DNA of 64,000 bases. Origin: CALCNS01 sp937897315. GTDB taxonomy: Bacteria > Bacillota > JAAYKD01. The notes under the pieces were generated by a model that saw only the letters and a program-made list of their open reading frames with translations, was not told the origin of the DNA and searched no databases. Made by a program: the position numbers and the translations under genes. Shown here piece after piece: positions 34,382-42,704 of this stretch. Location: assembly GCA_036744005.1 (NCBI GenBank), contig DAINOJ010000010.1, positions 1 through 64,000 of the forward strand, written 5' to 3'. The first letter of the stretch is position 1; every line of letters begins with the position of its first letter.

Positions 34382-34738
34382 TTACACTAAGAACTTTTCC
34401 CACTCTTCTTCCGCAAAACCGTTGAGAACAAAGTCATTTCCAATCAAAAGGGGGCGTTTTACTAACATACCATCTCTGCCTAACCATTGAGCCATTTCTT
34501 CTTGGCTCATGTTCGGAACTTTCAAGGCCAACTCATTCGTGCGATACAACGTACCGTTCACATTAAAGAACTTCTCCAGAGATTTGTTTCCTTGTTGATG
34601 CCACTTCATCAGTTCTTCCGGAGTAGGATTTTCCTTTTTAATATTTCTTTCAACATAGTCAATCTGATGAGCCTCAAGCCAATCACGGGCTTTCTTACAA
34701 GTAGATCAGCCGGGATAACAGAAGAACAAATATGGCAT
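34382..34738 (-). CDS. ArsC/Spx-family thiol reductase with in-frame TGA, probable selenoprotein
   Basis: Read through one TGA (34706-34708), this is a complete 118-residue ArsC-family protein. It starts MPYLFFCYPG, then TGA at codon 11, then STCKKARDWLEAH. Family members have CysSerThrCys here, so the TGA stands for the first active-site Cys, giving U-S-T-C. The rest is intact: MKWHQQGNKSLEKFFN, TNELALKVP, MLVKRPLLIG and GFAEEEWEKFL. TGA is a normal stop elsewhere in the window. A SECIS-like hairpin begins 13 bases after the TGA, and a good promoter lies upstream. An ATG four codons upstream (34750) is also in frame but closer to AAAGGA. The alternatives are a point-mutated pseudogene (TGC or TGT to TGA) or a sequencing error. 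Confidence 0.8.
34676..34692 (-). promoter_or_regulatory. Candidate bacterial SECIS element
   Basis: On the minus strand AAGCC (34692-34688) pairs with GGCTT (34680-34676) around the seven-base loop CGTGATT. The loop begins 19 bases after the TGA and has G as its second base. This fits the bacterial SECIS rules as I recall them: loop 16-37 bases from UGA, with G in the first two loop positions. Confidence 0.5.
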
Positions 34739-34788
34739 GAACGTCACCATTCCTTTCAACGTGTAGTTCTTTGATTGACTCCACTTTC

Positions 34789-34817
34789 ATACTATCAACT
34801 TGAGAAAGCTTTGTCAA
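34789..34817 (-). promoter_or_regulatory. Promoter of the ArsC-like gene
   Basis: Minus-strand TTGACA (34812-34817) and TAGTAT (34789-34794) are 17 bases apart, upstream of the ArsC-like gene. A maintained promoter argues against a dead gene. Confidence 0.6.
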
Positions 34818-34844
34818 GAACATTGGCAACGATGATGTTCCATC

Positions 34845-34873
34845 TTGACGATTCTCACTTAATGTTGTATGGT
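34845..34873 (+). promoter_or_regulatory. Promoter of the DsrE-like gene
   Basis: TTGACG (34845-34850) and TATGGT (34868-34873) are 17 bases apart, 36 bases before the ATG. Confidence 0.55.
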
Positions 34874-34909
34874 TTAGAAGGACTATAAGTAATAAATGGA
34901 GGGATACCT

Positions 34910-35245
34910 ATGAAAATTGCGTATTTTGCCTTTAACGGAAAAGCGATGTGCTTTCAACACCTACTGCTCAACACACTGGATCTTCACCAAAAAGGTCATC
35001 AAGTGAAATTAATTATTGAAGGAGAAGCCGTCAAGCTGATGCAAGAAATGGTAGAAACCAAAAATCCTGTTTTTTCGAAAATTCGCGAGTTCAATCTCAT
35101 CGATTGTATTTGCAAAGCATGTTCCGCAAAATTAGGTGTGCTGGAATACAATCAATCCCTCGGAATACCTCTCGATGGTGAGATGAATGGACACCCACCC
35201 ATGGAAAGATACCTCAAAGATGGTTACCAAATCATCACCCTCTAA
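34910..35245 (+). CDS. DsrE-like small sulfur-relay-type protein
   Basis: This 111-residue alpha/beta protein has the DsrE/YchN fold pattern: MKIAYFAFNGKAMCFQHLLLNTLDL then GHQVKLIIEGEAV. It carries a Cys cluster CICKACSAK in the position where DsrE-type proteins hold persulfide Cys. GGAGG precedes the ATG. It is divergent from the ArsC-like selenoprotein candidate, with back-to-back promoters. DsrE-family proteins relay sulfur or selenium, which makes the neighbourhood suggestive, but function here is inferred. Confidence 0.7.
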   Translation: MKIAYFAFNGKAMCFQHLLLNTLDLHQKGHQVKLIIEGEAVKLMQEMVETKNPVFSKIREFNLIDCICKACSAKLGVLEYNQSLGIPLDGEMNGHPPMERYLKDGYQIITL

Positions 35246-35252
35246 TATAATG

Positions 35253-35273
35253 AAACGCCCCGATGGGGCGTTT
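35253..35273. terminator. Bidirectional terminator
   Basis: AAACGCCCC (35253-35261), loop GAT, then GGGGCGTTT (35265-35273) followed by T. It sits between the DsrE-like gene and the convergent ABC operon. Confidence 0.9.
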
Positions 35274-35275
35274 TC

Positions 35276-36298
35276 TTATGGAGTTCCTTTCCAACGCTGG
35301 AACAACTCTGAAACGACTTGCTCCATGGGGGCACGATTAATCTCTATATCTTGAATGCCTTGAATCTGAGACAAATGTTGCAGAACGGATTCTATGGGAT
35401 ATCTCATCAGATCCACTTCAAATTGATACACTCCCTGTGATGCCTCGAGGAGAGTGCCGAATTCGAATCCGGGTTCTATTTCCTGATTCATGGTCAAAGT
35501 AATGCGTGTCATATTCCCTGTAATGTTTCGCAATCCTTCGAAATGACCGTCATAGACCAGTCTTCCGTTTGAGATCATAAGAATCCGATGAGCCATTTCC
35601 TGTAAATCATCCATATCATGGCTGGTCACCAAAATGGTGGTTCCTCTTTGAACATTCAAGTACTTCAAAAAGTCAATCATTCGCCTTTTGGCCACTACAT
35701 CTAATCCAAGAGTGGGCTCATCCAGCAAGATACACTCCGGACTATGCAAAAGCATCATGGCCAGATCCGCTTTCATCCTTTGACCATAGCTAAGCTCTCG
35801 AGCATACGTTTTTAGTATTGGTCGCAAGTCTAAAAGCTCTGTTACCAGGTCTAGATTCTCTTGATAGACCGTCTTAGGGATGTCCCAGACAACCCGCTTC
35901 CATTCATAACTTTGCTGAACTGGATGGTCCCACCAAAGCTCTGTGCGGTTTCCAAACAAAACACCGAGCTTGCGCATTAATGAAATCCGATCGATATGTG
36001 GAGAAAGTCCTAACACACTCACGGTACCTTGGTTAGGCAACAGCATACCGGCTAGAATTTTCATGGTTGTACTTTTTCCTGCCCCATTTGGACCGGCATA
36101 TGCGACAAATTCACCTTTGTGTATGATAAAACTTAAATCCTCAAGAGCGTGTATTTTTTTCTTTTGGGGCTGGAATAATCCCTTGATAAGACCTTGTCCA
36201 GCTAAATCTCTTTGAATTTGCAAATAGACTTTGCTCACATGCTGCACGTTAACGACGATGTCCGTGCACGAGATATCGATGGATTCCTGTTTGAACAT
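35276..36298 (-). CDS. ABC-2 type transporter ATP-binding protein
   Basis: This 340-residue ATPase has Walker A GPNGAGKST, an LSYGQRMKADLAMMLL signature (S-x-GQ, a variant common in this group), Walker B CILLDEPTLGLD and the switch His in LVTSHDM. The segment after Walker A contains FGNRTELWWDHP, typical of the ATPases that partner DUF990 permeases. A C-terminal extension of about 80 residues may be regulatory. The start overlaps the permease gene by 50 bases, supported by AAAGGATT. With the two permeases it forms an exporter of unknown cargo. Confidence 0.9.
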   Translation of the reverse strand: MFKQESIDISCTDIVVNVQHVSKVYLQIQRDLAGQGLIKGLFQPQKKKIHALEDLSFIIHKGEFVAYAGPNGAGKSTTMKILAGMLLPNQGTVSVLGLSPHIDRISLMRKLGVLFGNRTELWWDHPVQQSYEWKRVVWDIPKTVYQENLDLVTELLDLRPILKTYARELSYGQRMKADLAMMLLHSPECILLDEPTLGLDVVAKRRMIDFLKYLNVQRGTTILVTSHDMDDLQEMAHRILMISNGRLVYDGHFEGLRNITGNMTRITLTMNQEIEPGFEFGTLLEASQGVYQFEVDLMRYPIESVLQHLSQIQGIQDIEINRAPMEQVVSELFQRWKGTP

Positions 36299-37100
36299 AA
36301 TATCGTAATCCTTTCCGAATCGCTGTCAGCGCTAGCATGCTTAAAACAGCACTATAAATCAGTGGTATACTCATTCTCCAAGAGGGTTGAGACGTATTCA
36401 AAAGCAGGGTAGTGGGGTACCAAGCAATCATCCCTGCGGGGATCACCGACAACAGAGTGACTTGCAATGATTTTGGCATCGCATTCAAGGGAAAATTTCT
36501 AAGGTGTCGCAAGCTATCGAGAACATAGGTAGAAATCTCTTCTGCTTGAACCGGAGAGTAGAACGCCAAAGCTGAAACTAAATACGAAATGGCAACAACT
36601 GTCACTAAAGATAGAAGTAATAACCCAACGAATTGTAGAGCCCAAGCAAAAGACACATCAATGGATAAGCGTTGTATCGCAATGACTGTAATGAGTGTTC
36701 CCGAAATGACATTACCACTTGCAGTAAAGGGCAAGAATCCTTCTGTCATCAACTGCATGGGAAAGGATAACGGTTGAATCCACATGTGTTCCACCTGACC
36801 TCTACCAATTCTTCTGCTGAAATGCCCTGTGTTATTTCCGGTAAAGAACAGTTGAAACAATCCGGAAACTAGGGTGGCAAAGCCCAACATAAACAAAATA
36901 TGCTCTCTCTGCCACTCACCAATCCCTCCCAACCTCCATGATAAAAGGAATAGACCGCTAATCGACGAGACGGTACCCACCACATCTGCAGATAAGGCTA
37001 GCACCGCAAATAATGTATCTCGCAACAACCAACCCAAATCCATTTGGGCATACAGCTTCATTAGCTCAAAGTATCGGCGAATACTTCGCTTAACCACCAT
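36249..37100 (-). CDS. ABC-2 type permease (DUF990 family), second subunit
   Basis: This 283-residue membrane protein has an amphipathic N-terminus (RRYFELMKLYAQMDLGWLLRD) and about six membrane segments, with the RRIGRGQVEHMWIQPLSFPMQL loop characteristic of the family. It overlaps the other permease by 11 bases and the ATPase by 50, so the three form one translational unit. The cargo is unknown; related systems export peptides or drugs or act in cell-envelope processes. Confidence 0.85.
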   Translation of the reverse strand: MVVKRSIRRYFELMKLYAQMDLGWLLRDTLFAVLALSADVVGTVSSISGLFLLSWRLGGIGEWQREHILFMLGFATLVSGLFQLFFTGNNTGHFSRRIGRGQVEHMWIQPLSFPMQLMTEGFLPFTASGNVISGTLITVIAIQRLSIDVSFAWALQFVGLLLLSLVTVVAISYLVSALAFYSPVQAEEISTYVLDSLRHLRNFPLNAMPKSLQVTLLSVIPAGMIAWYPTTLLLNTSQPSWRMSIPLIYSAVLSMLALTAIRKGLRYYVQTGIHRYLVHGHRR

Positions 37101-37845
37101 AACTCACCATCGTTTCTTGCGATTTTCGAAACCACCCTATGGCAATTGGCCATAGTACCATATTCCAAAACACCTGTAGACCAATCACTCGAAAAGGTTC
37201 AGCTTGACCTACCAAGAAACTTAAAGGTGCTCCGGCTAGACTTCCAAAAGGTTGAATTTGTAAGAATGGAATCAAGAAAATGGGCATAATGGAAAAAGGA
37301 ATGACCGATCCTGAAAACAAAGCAGCAATCGACATTCGTATCACATACCCTAACCATGCCATACCACGTAAGTGAATGGTCACACAAACAAAAATAAAGT
37401 CAATAGCAAATCCAAGCATTACACAAAGGAATAAGCTCGGGAAAAACCAAAACGTACTCGGTATCACATTTATACCAATCAAAGGTGATAACAAGTACAT
37501 AGGCAATGCAAAGAAAAGCAACATTGGTATCCAGGAGCCCATTGTTTGAGCAACCAATTGTCTTAACACTCCATATGGTCTGGTAAAATAACTAACCAAC
37601 TTGCCTTCATAGTTCCACGAAGAGGCTTCCGTTTGTACAACAAGTAAATCAGCGAACAAAGTTTGCACATACGTATAACTGAGTAGTTGCGAAAGTGTCC
37701 AAGGCAAGTTGGCCCCTTGCTTTGCGAGAACTTTCCATAATACTAACATGGGCAGTAAATACAAGAGTTTAACAAGAATTCTTGGAAGTATATATAAATA
37801 TCCATCATTTGTTCGACCCATGTAAGACATTTGCATGATTTTCAT
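37090..37845 (-). CDS. ABC-2 type permease (DUF990 family), first subunit
   Basis: This 251-residue membrane protein has about six segments and the family features GKLVSYFTRPYGVLRQLVAQTMG and GSVIPFSIMPIFL. The frame is open to 37902, but that extension lies over the rubredoxin terminator (37877-37907). I therefore use the ATG at 37845. GGGAGGGG is rather far upstream (about 19 bases), so an ATT start a few codons earlier cannot be excluded. Confidence 0.82.
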   Translation of the reverse strand: MKIMQMSYMGRTNDGYLYILPRILVKLLYLLPMLVLWKVLAKQGANLPWTLSQLLSYTYVQTLFADLLVVQTEASSWNYEGKLVSYFTRPYGVLRQLVAQTMGSWIPMLLFFALPMYLLSPLIGINVIPSTFWFFPSLFLCVMLGFAIDFIFVCVTIHLRGMAWLGYVIRMSIAALFSGSVIPFSIMPIFLIPFLQIQPFGSLAGAPLSFLVGQAEPFRVIGLQVFWNMVLWPIAIGWFRKSQETMVSYGG

Positions 37846-37876
37846 GAACTTTCTAATATGAATCCCCTCCCGACAT

Positions 37877-37907
37877 AAAAAACCATTGGCAAGTACTGCC
37901 AATGGTT
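37877..37907 (-). terminator. Rubredoxin terminator
   Basis: An 11-bp perfect stem (37881-37891 with 37897-37907) with a five-base loop is followed on the minus strand by TTTTTT. It lies 70 bases after the rubredoxin stop. Confidence 0.9.
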
Positions 37908-37976
37908 AGTTTACTGAAGCTCACTGCGAAAGTCAATGCATACAATATTACAGTATGCTAACGATTCAACGTCAAA

Positions 37977-38141
37977 CTAATCCGGTTTGGGTTCAAACTC
38001 CAATTTCCCTACACCGCAGATAGGGCAAAACCAATCTTCAGGTAAATTTTCAAAGGGTGTCCCTGGTTCAATCCCCGAATCGGGGTCCCCTAAAGCCGGA
38101 TCATAAACATAGCCACAAGGAATGCAAATGTATTTTTTCAT
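37977..38141 (-). CDS. Rubredoxin
   Basis: This 54-residue electron carrier holds one iron in two Cys pairs, CIPCGY (near the N-terminus) and CPICGV, with GIEPGTPFENLPEDWFCP between. The length is standard. The ATG at 38141 follows AAAGGAGG. In anaerobes it donates electrons to oxygen- and peroxide-detoxifying enzymes; none of those is in the window. It appears monocistronic, with its own terminator. Confidence 0.96.
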   Translation of the reverse strand: MKKYICIPCGYVYDPALGDPDSGIEPGTPFENLPEDWFCPICGVGKLEFEPKPD

Positions 38142-38186
38142 AAGAAAACCTCCTTTTTTTGTTTCACACTGAAGAAATCGACAAAA

Positions 38187-38198
38187 TGTCAATTGACA
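38187..38198. promoter_or_regulatory. Palindrome at the rubredoxin promoter
   Basis: TGTCAATTGACA is a perfect 12-base palindrome 45 bases before the rubredoxin ATG. Its minus-strand half TTGACA could be the -35 box, so a bound protein would block the promoter. The regulator is unknown. Confidence 0.4.
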
Positions 38199-38258
38199 CG
38201 CAGTGCCACTTGCTTATTCCGATTCTTTTAAATAATAATTCTATGCCAATACGTGAAA

Positions 38259-38290
38259 TCCTTCATTTTCCTATACGAAAAAGTGAAGGA
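38259..38290 (-). terminator. Hairpin after the DHHW gene
   Basis: TCCTTCA (38259-38265) pairs with TGAAGGA (38284-38290), extended inward by TTTTC/GAAAA with a two-base bulge. It lies 12 bases after the stop, but the T tract is weak. Confidence 0.5.
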
Positions 38291-38301
38291 GAATTGAAAG
38301 C

Positions 38302-39507
38302 TTATTTAAAACTTCCTCGGCCGACTGCATCCGCATTAAATAAATAGAGGACAATGTCAGGTTGATATTCTTTGGCAAAATCGATAACAGATTGGCGATA
38401 TAATCGTAAATCCAGTGCTGTCACTTCTTCTACACCACAGGCCAAAAAAGAATAGATCGGTAGCCCATAGGAATCCTTGATCATGAGTATCTTCTTGCCT
38501 TTGACCTCATGATTCTGAATTCGAATAATTTCGTGATCACCATTATAAGCAGCATATCGATTCGTTTCTACCGGAAGATTAGGATCTAGGAAATCCGAAA
38601 CCAAAATAGCATCAGAAAATGAACCTTCTTTTGTGCTCCACGCTCCATAATTGAAAATCGACACGGTAAACTCAGTGTCAAACTTGGGGGTGACCACTGT
38701 AAAGTCATCTAATCCGCTATAGGACACCCCTACCCTCTTACCCAAGGATCCCAAGAAAAAGTCTTCAAATACCTCAAATTGAAAAGACTCCTCCGTGAAC
38801 AAAGTGCTGTCGATGTCGGAATCTAGGTACTGGTTGATTTCTTGAGCTAGCAGCCTTGTAGCCATGAGTGCACCCGGAATCGTCCAATGGTGATCGGTAT
38901 TGAAAAACAATTCCGATTGCGACATCCCTGCATGAAAATACCCTTCTCGCATATCATATATGGGGACCTGCTCCTCTTGCAAAGCTGTTAATAAGCGATC
39001 GGCATTGTCATTTCCATATTCCTTTATTTGATAAGGTAGTTGGTTTTGATCAGGAGCTAGTTTATAGGGTGCTTGTACATATAAGAATGGAATACTCAAT
39101 GACTCTAATTGTTGACTAACTTCGCTGAGTGTATGGGCGTCTTCTTCCACTTCTAGACGTGGTGAACCAAAACTAATCTGCCCATCAGAAGTTTTATAAA
39201 GAGACCCATAGTTCAAGTCCGGGATGACTTTTTTTTGTTGTACATCTTGTAATACCCCATGGAATTCAATCCACGATAACTTCATAGGAATCGCTTCCTG
39301 AATGGCACCCTCAAATTGCGATGTCAAAGAGCTTAGCGTACTTTCATCGATTTGTGGCTCTTCCATGAATGGCAACATGGAAGTTTCAAAGAAATCCTTC
39401 CATGCTTGCGAGGCGTCCAGTGTATGATAACTAAAAAGCAACAAGAATAACAACGCGACGCCGGTTGCAACCCTTTCCCAAAGCGCTGTTTGCATATCCC
39501 ACTTCAT
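38302..39507 (-). CDS. DHHW-motif protein, AlgJ/AlgX-like
   Basis: This 401-residue protein has one N-terminal membrane anchor (about residues 12-30) and an extracytoplasmic SGNH-like domain with NTDHHWTIPGAL (DHHW motif, near residue 206) and ILMIKDSYGLPI with a candidate nucleophile Ser. It pairs with the MBOAT protein encoded 14 bases upstream. In AlgI-AlgJ/AlgX systems the MBOAT protein brings acetyl groups across the membrane and the SGNH partner moves them to a polysaccharide. The acceptor here is unknown. AGGAGG precedes the ATG. Confidence 0.85.
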   Translation of the reverse strand: MKWDMQTALWERVATGVALLFLLLFSYHTLDASQAWKDFFETSMLPFMEEPQIDESTLSSLTSQFEGAIQEAIPMKLSWIEFHGVLQDVQQKKVIPDLNYGSLYKTSDGQISFGSPRLEVEEDAHTLSEVSQQLESLSIPFLYVQAPYKLAPDQNQLPYQIKEYGNDNADRLLTALQEEQVPIYDMREGYFHAGMSQSELFFNTDHHWTIPGALMATRLLAQEINQYLDSDIDSTLFTEESFQFEVFEDFFLGSLGKRVGVSYSGLDDFTVVTPKFDTEFTVSIFNYGAWSTKEGSFSDAILVSDFLDPNLPVETNRYAAYNGDHEIIRIQNHEVKGKKILMIKDSYGLPIYSFLACGVEEVTALDLRLYRQSVIDFAKEYQPDIVLYLFNADAVGRGSFK

Positions 39508-39521
39508 TCGCTTCCTCCTAA

Positions 39522-40979
39522 TTAGAAATTAAAATAGATAAATGGATTGTAGGATCCTTTGATCAAATAGGTCATTGAGATAATAAGAATGAAGAGAACC
39601 CCAATGGATAAAACGATGCCCTTCGCTAGATTGAAGATGAAAATGAGCCAATGGGGAGTCTTTGGTACATAAGAAGAGAACCATTCGATCCAAGGGAAGC
39701 ACGCCAAAAAGGCTGCGATGAAGAAAACTTTATTCTCTCCAAGAATCATCCGCGCATCCGGTTGAAGCCCTTGAAAGAGTGATTGCTGAAACATCACTCC
39801 TAGATAGCCCCAAGCGTCACGCAAATTGGCTGCTCGAAAAAGTACCCATCCTATCAAAACAGCTGTCATTGTATAGAAATGTCCCAATCTTCTCATAAGC
39901 CAGCCTGAAAAACCTTTTGATGTTAGAAGTTTCTCATAGTCAATGGCTTTTTCTATGGCGATTAAAAGAAAGTAAAAGATTCCCCAAACAATAAAGGTCC
40001 AATTTGCGCCATGCCAAATGCCGGTTAGTGCCCATACTACAAAAAGGTTAAAAGTAACCCTTCCTTTATTAGAAACCCTACTACCTCCCAATGGAAAGTA
40101 TACATACTCACGGAACCAAGTCCCCAGCGAAATGTGCCATCTTCTCCAAAACTCAGAAACAGACACAGATATGTAGGGATGGTCAAAGTTTTCAGGAAAG
40201 TGAAACCCCATCATTTTTCCTAACCCGATTGCCATGTCCGAATATCCGGCAAAGTCAAACAGTATTTGAAACGCATAAGCTACGATACCAACCCATGCAC
40301 CAGAAGGCGTAACTGCTCCATAACTGACTCTGCGAACAGATTCTTCCGAAATCAGAGCGAATTGGTTTGCGAGAAGTACCTTTTTTCCTAAGCCGATGAT
40401 GAACCGAACCAAGCCATGCGAAAAATCAGCAACATTTTCTTTTCTGAAGTTTATTTGTTCAGCTATTGTTTCGTACCTCAATATAGGACCAGCAATCAAT
40501 TGTGGAAACAAGGCTATGTACAAACCAACTTGGAAAGGATTCCTGTTGGCCTGAACTTTACCCAAGTAAATATCCAATACATAAGACAATGCCTGAAAGG
40601 TGAAAAAGGATATGCCGATTGGTAAGCGAATGAAAGGAATCACCAAATGAGGAAACCATGTTTTGAAAATGCTTAGTGTAAACATATGATACTTAAAATA
40701 ATACATGATTCCTAAATTCAGTACCAAAGATAGTATTAAAACAATCCGTCGCTGCGTCCTCTTTCCGGTCGAATTAACTAAGAGTAACCCAAACCCCCAA
40801 TTCAGAAAGATGGAAAAAACGAGGATCAAAACAAAAACGGGTTCTCCCCAGGCATAAAAAAAGAGACTTACCAAAAAAATAAAGATATTTTGTGCCTGAC
40901 GCCATGGCTTTAAGAAATAGTAGATCAACATGGTGAGTGGCAAGAATAAGGTCAGAAAAACCAAACTTGAAAATAACAT
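39522..40979 (-). CDS. MBOAT family O-acyltransferase (AlgI/PatA-like)
   Basis: This 485-residue membrane protein has about eleven hydrophobic segments. It has the MBOAT core RLPIGISFFTFQALSYVLD, GYSDMAIGLGKMMGF, WRRWHISLGTWFREYVYFPLGG and the active-site His in GIWHGANWTFI. It would transfer acetyl or acyl groups to a cell-surface glycan with the DHHW protein. Tail residues end in YNPFIYFNF. AGGAG precedes the ATG. Confidence 0.93.
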   Translation of the reverse strand: MLFSSLVFLTLFLPLTMLIYYFLKPWRQAQNIFIFLVSLFFYAWGEPVFVLILVFSIFLNWGFGLLLVNSTGKRTQRRIVLILSLVLNLGIMYYFKYHMFTLSIFKTWFPHLVIPFIRLPIGISFFTFQALSYVLDIYLGKVQANRNPFQVGLYIALFPQLIAGPILRYETIAEQINFRKENVADFSHGLVRFIIGLGKKVLLANQFALISEESVRRVSYGAVTPSGAWVGIVAYAFQILFDFAGYSDMAIGLGKMMGFHFPENFDHPYISVSVSEFWRRWHISLGTWFREYVYFPLGGSRVSNKGRVTFNLFVVWALTGIWHGANWTFIVWGIFYFLLIAIEKAIDYEKLLTSKGFSGWLMRRLGHFYTMTAVLIGWVLFRAANLRDAWGYLGVMFQQSLFQGLQPDARMILGENKVFFIAAFLACFPWIEWFSSYVPKTPHWLIFIFNLAKGIVLSIGVLFILIISMTYLIKGSYNPFIYFNF

Positions 40980-41066
40980 GAATCACAGCTCCTGTTTGTG
41001 GCAAGTGTTATGTTGATTTCGAGCTGATTCATTAAAAACCCTTTGCTTTTTCAAAAGAGCAAAAAA

Positions 41067-41100
41067 CAAAAAGGAAGTCTTGTTTTGTAGACTTCCCTTT
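41067..41100 (-). terminator. Terminator of the D-aminoacylase pair
   Basis: GGAAGTCT (41073-41080) pairs with AGACTTCC (41089-41096), flanked by A and T runs. It lies just after the stop at 41108. Confidence 0.75.
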
Positions 41101-41107
41101 TCGTTAT

Positions 41108-42697
41108 TTACTTAGCAAATCTTTTCGGGTTGCGTATTGCCATTCCCGCCCGAACATCATGATAGGTGCCATCTTCCCAAGTTAACTGACCATTGACCAA
41201 AACGTGTAGAATCCCATTGGGGTACTCCGTGGGTTCTGTGACCGTGCAATTCGCACCAATGGTGTCAAAATCAAAAATAACAATGTCTGCCCAAATTCCC
41301 TCTTTAATGTATCCACGATCCGTGAGATTCAACCGATCGGCTACCATACCCGTCATTTTTCGAATGCAAGTTGGCAAATCAATGAGTTTCTCGTCTCTAA
41401 CATAACGGGCTATGGTATAAGGATAGGTTTCGTAATTTCTGGGATGTGCCGCCAAGAGATCAATCTGCTTATCGTCCACAACAAAACTGTCGGTTCCCAC
41501 CATAGATATAGGGTGCTTTAAGATTCTTGCGATATCCTCATCGCCCATGATACCAGCCGTTTTCACTTGCCCCTGATTCTCAGTGACCAACTTTAGAATC
41601 AAGTCTGCATAATCTACATTCCACAACTCCATGACTTCATTAAAGTCCAGACCCTCCAAACCCTGACTGTTTAGGCACCATAGAATCCCTCTTCCCAGAG
41701 TTGAGGTATAGGAAATCGGATCCTTGATGGAAAATTGTTGAAGTTCAAGACGAGCCTTGTTATATAGATTCGGATCTTGGAGTTGTTGCAATGCCTGTTC
41801 TAACCCGTTTTGCATCAACCAACTGGGTAACTGATCTGCAATGGGATAGATTTGAGTGTATGGATGCAAATAGGTATCGGAAAGAATATCAATACCTTCC
41901 TCACGAGCCGCTTCAATAATTCGGAAGCATTCTATTGTTTTCCCCCAATTAACCTTTCCACAAACTTTCTGATGAGCCAAGTGTGGACGGGCTCCACTTT
42001 TTCTACCCACATCGATGAGTTCTTCAACGGACTCCACCACCAAACGATCTTGGTTATAAATATGAGAATCATAAATTCCATCATATTTCGCGATGGGTTT
42101 CGTGACTTCAATAATCTCCTCATGCCTAGCTAAGCAGCCAGGCATATAACGACGGCCGGTGGACAAGCCAAACGCTCCATCCTTCATCGCTTGATCAATC
42201 ATGTCACACATGGATTTCATCTCATCCACCGTGGGAGGATTGGGATTGGTTCCCATAACGGCTCCACGAACGGTTCCTTGACCAATTAACATACCTAGGT
42301 TGATTGCCATTTTCTCTTGTTCTAGCTTGTTGAGAAACTCATCCATGGTTAGCCAATCAATGCGGTTTCTGCGACGTTTTTGCATGACTTCCCTGGTTTT
42401 TTCTGTTAAAGGTGCTTCTGAGCCACCACATTGACCACCCAAAACAAAGGTAATGCCTTGACGAATCGCACTTTCTGCTTTGGGGTTGGTCAAAACAGAT
42501 CGATCTGCATGACTGTGAATGTCCATAAATCCTGGGCAAACAATGGACCCCGAAGCATCTATTTCTTTCGTTGCTTTCTCTAGCAAAGGATATCCCAACG
42601 CCACAATTTTCCCTTTTGAAATAGCAACATCCCGTTTTAAACCTGGGTCTCCACTTCCATCGATGACAAAACCATTTCGAATAATGATATCGTACAT
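41108..42697 (-). CDS. N-acyl-D-amino acid deacylase (D-aminoacylase), copy 1
   Basis: This 529-residue amidohydrolase removes acyl groups from D-amino acids, or splits N-terminal D-residues. Metal and substrate motifs are GFMDIHSHADRS (HxH), GGQCGGSEAP (with the bridging Cys typical of the family), YDSHIYNQD, RPHLAHQKV and MVGTDSFVVDDK. It has the usual length. It lies seven bases after a paralogue and is co-transcribed. It is cytoplasmic, with no signal peptide. Confidence 0.88.
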   Translation of the reverse strand: MYDIIIRNGFVIDGSGDPGLKRDVAISKGKIVALGYPLLEKATKEIDASGSIVCPGFMDIHSHADRSVLTNPKAESAIRQGITFVLGGQCGGSEAPLTEKTREVMQKRRRNRIDWLTMDEFLNKLEQEKMAINLGMLIGQGTVRGAVMGTNPNPPTVDEMKSMCDMIDQAMKDGAFGLSTGRRYMPGCLARHEEIIEVTKPIAKYDGIYDSHIYNQDRLVVESVEELIDVGRKSGARPHLAHQKVCGKVNWGKTIECFRIIEAAREEGIDILSDTYLHPYTQIYPIADQLPSWLMQNGLEQALQQLQDPNLYNKARLELQQFSIKDPISYTSTLGRGILWCLNSQGLEGLDFNEVMELWNVDYADLILKLVTENQGQVKTAGIMGDEDIARILKHPISMVGTDSFVVDDKQIDLLAAHPRNYETYPYTIARYVRDEKLIDLPTCIRKMTGMVADRLNLTDRGYIKEGIWADIVIFDFDTIGANCTVTEPTEYPNGILHVLVNGQLTWEDGTYHDVRAGMAIRNPKRFAK

Positions 42698-42704
42698 GAA
42701 TTCA

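Noticed and set aside
34382..34609. Reading the ArsC-like gene as a 75-residue protein starting MKWHQQ
   Set aside because: There is no ribosome site at that ATG, and the residues upstream (both active-site positions and the first helix) match the family if the TGA is read through.
34706..34708. TGA read as Trp or Gly through a variant genetic code
   Set aside because: Other genes here (mutM-coaE, the lctD-like gene, livM) end in TGA, so TGA is a functional stop.
37846..37902. Longer N-terminus of the ABC-2 permease
   Set aside because: It would begin inside the rubredoxin terminator hairpin, with no ribosome site.
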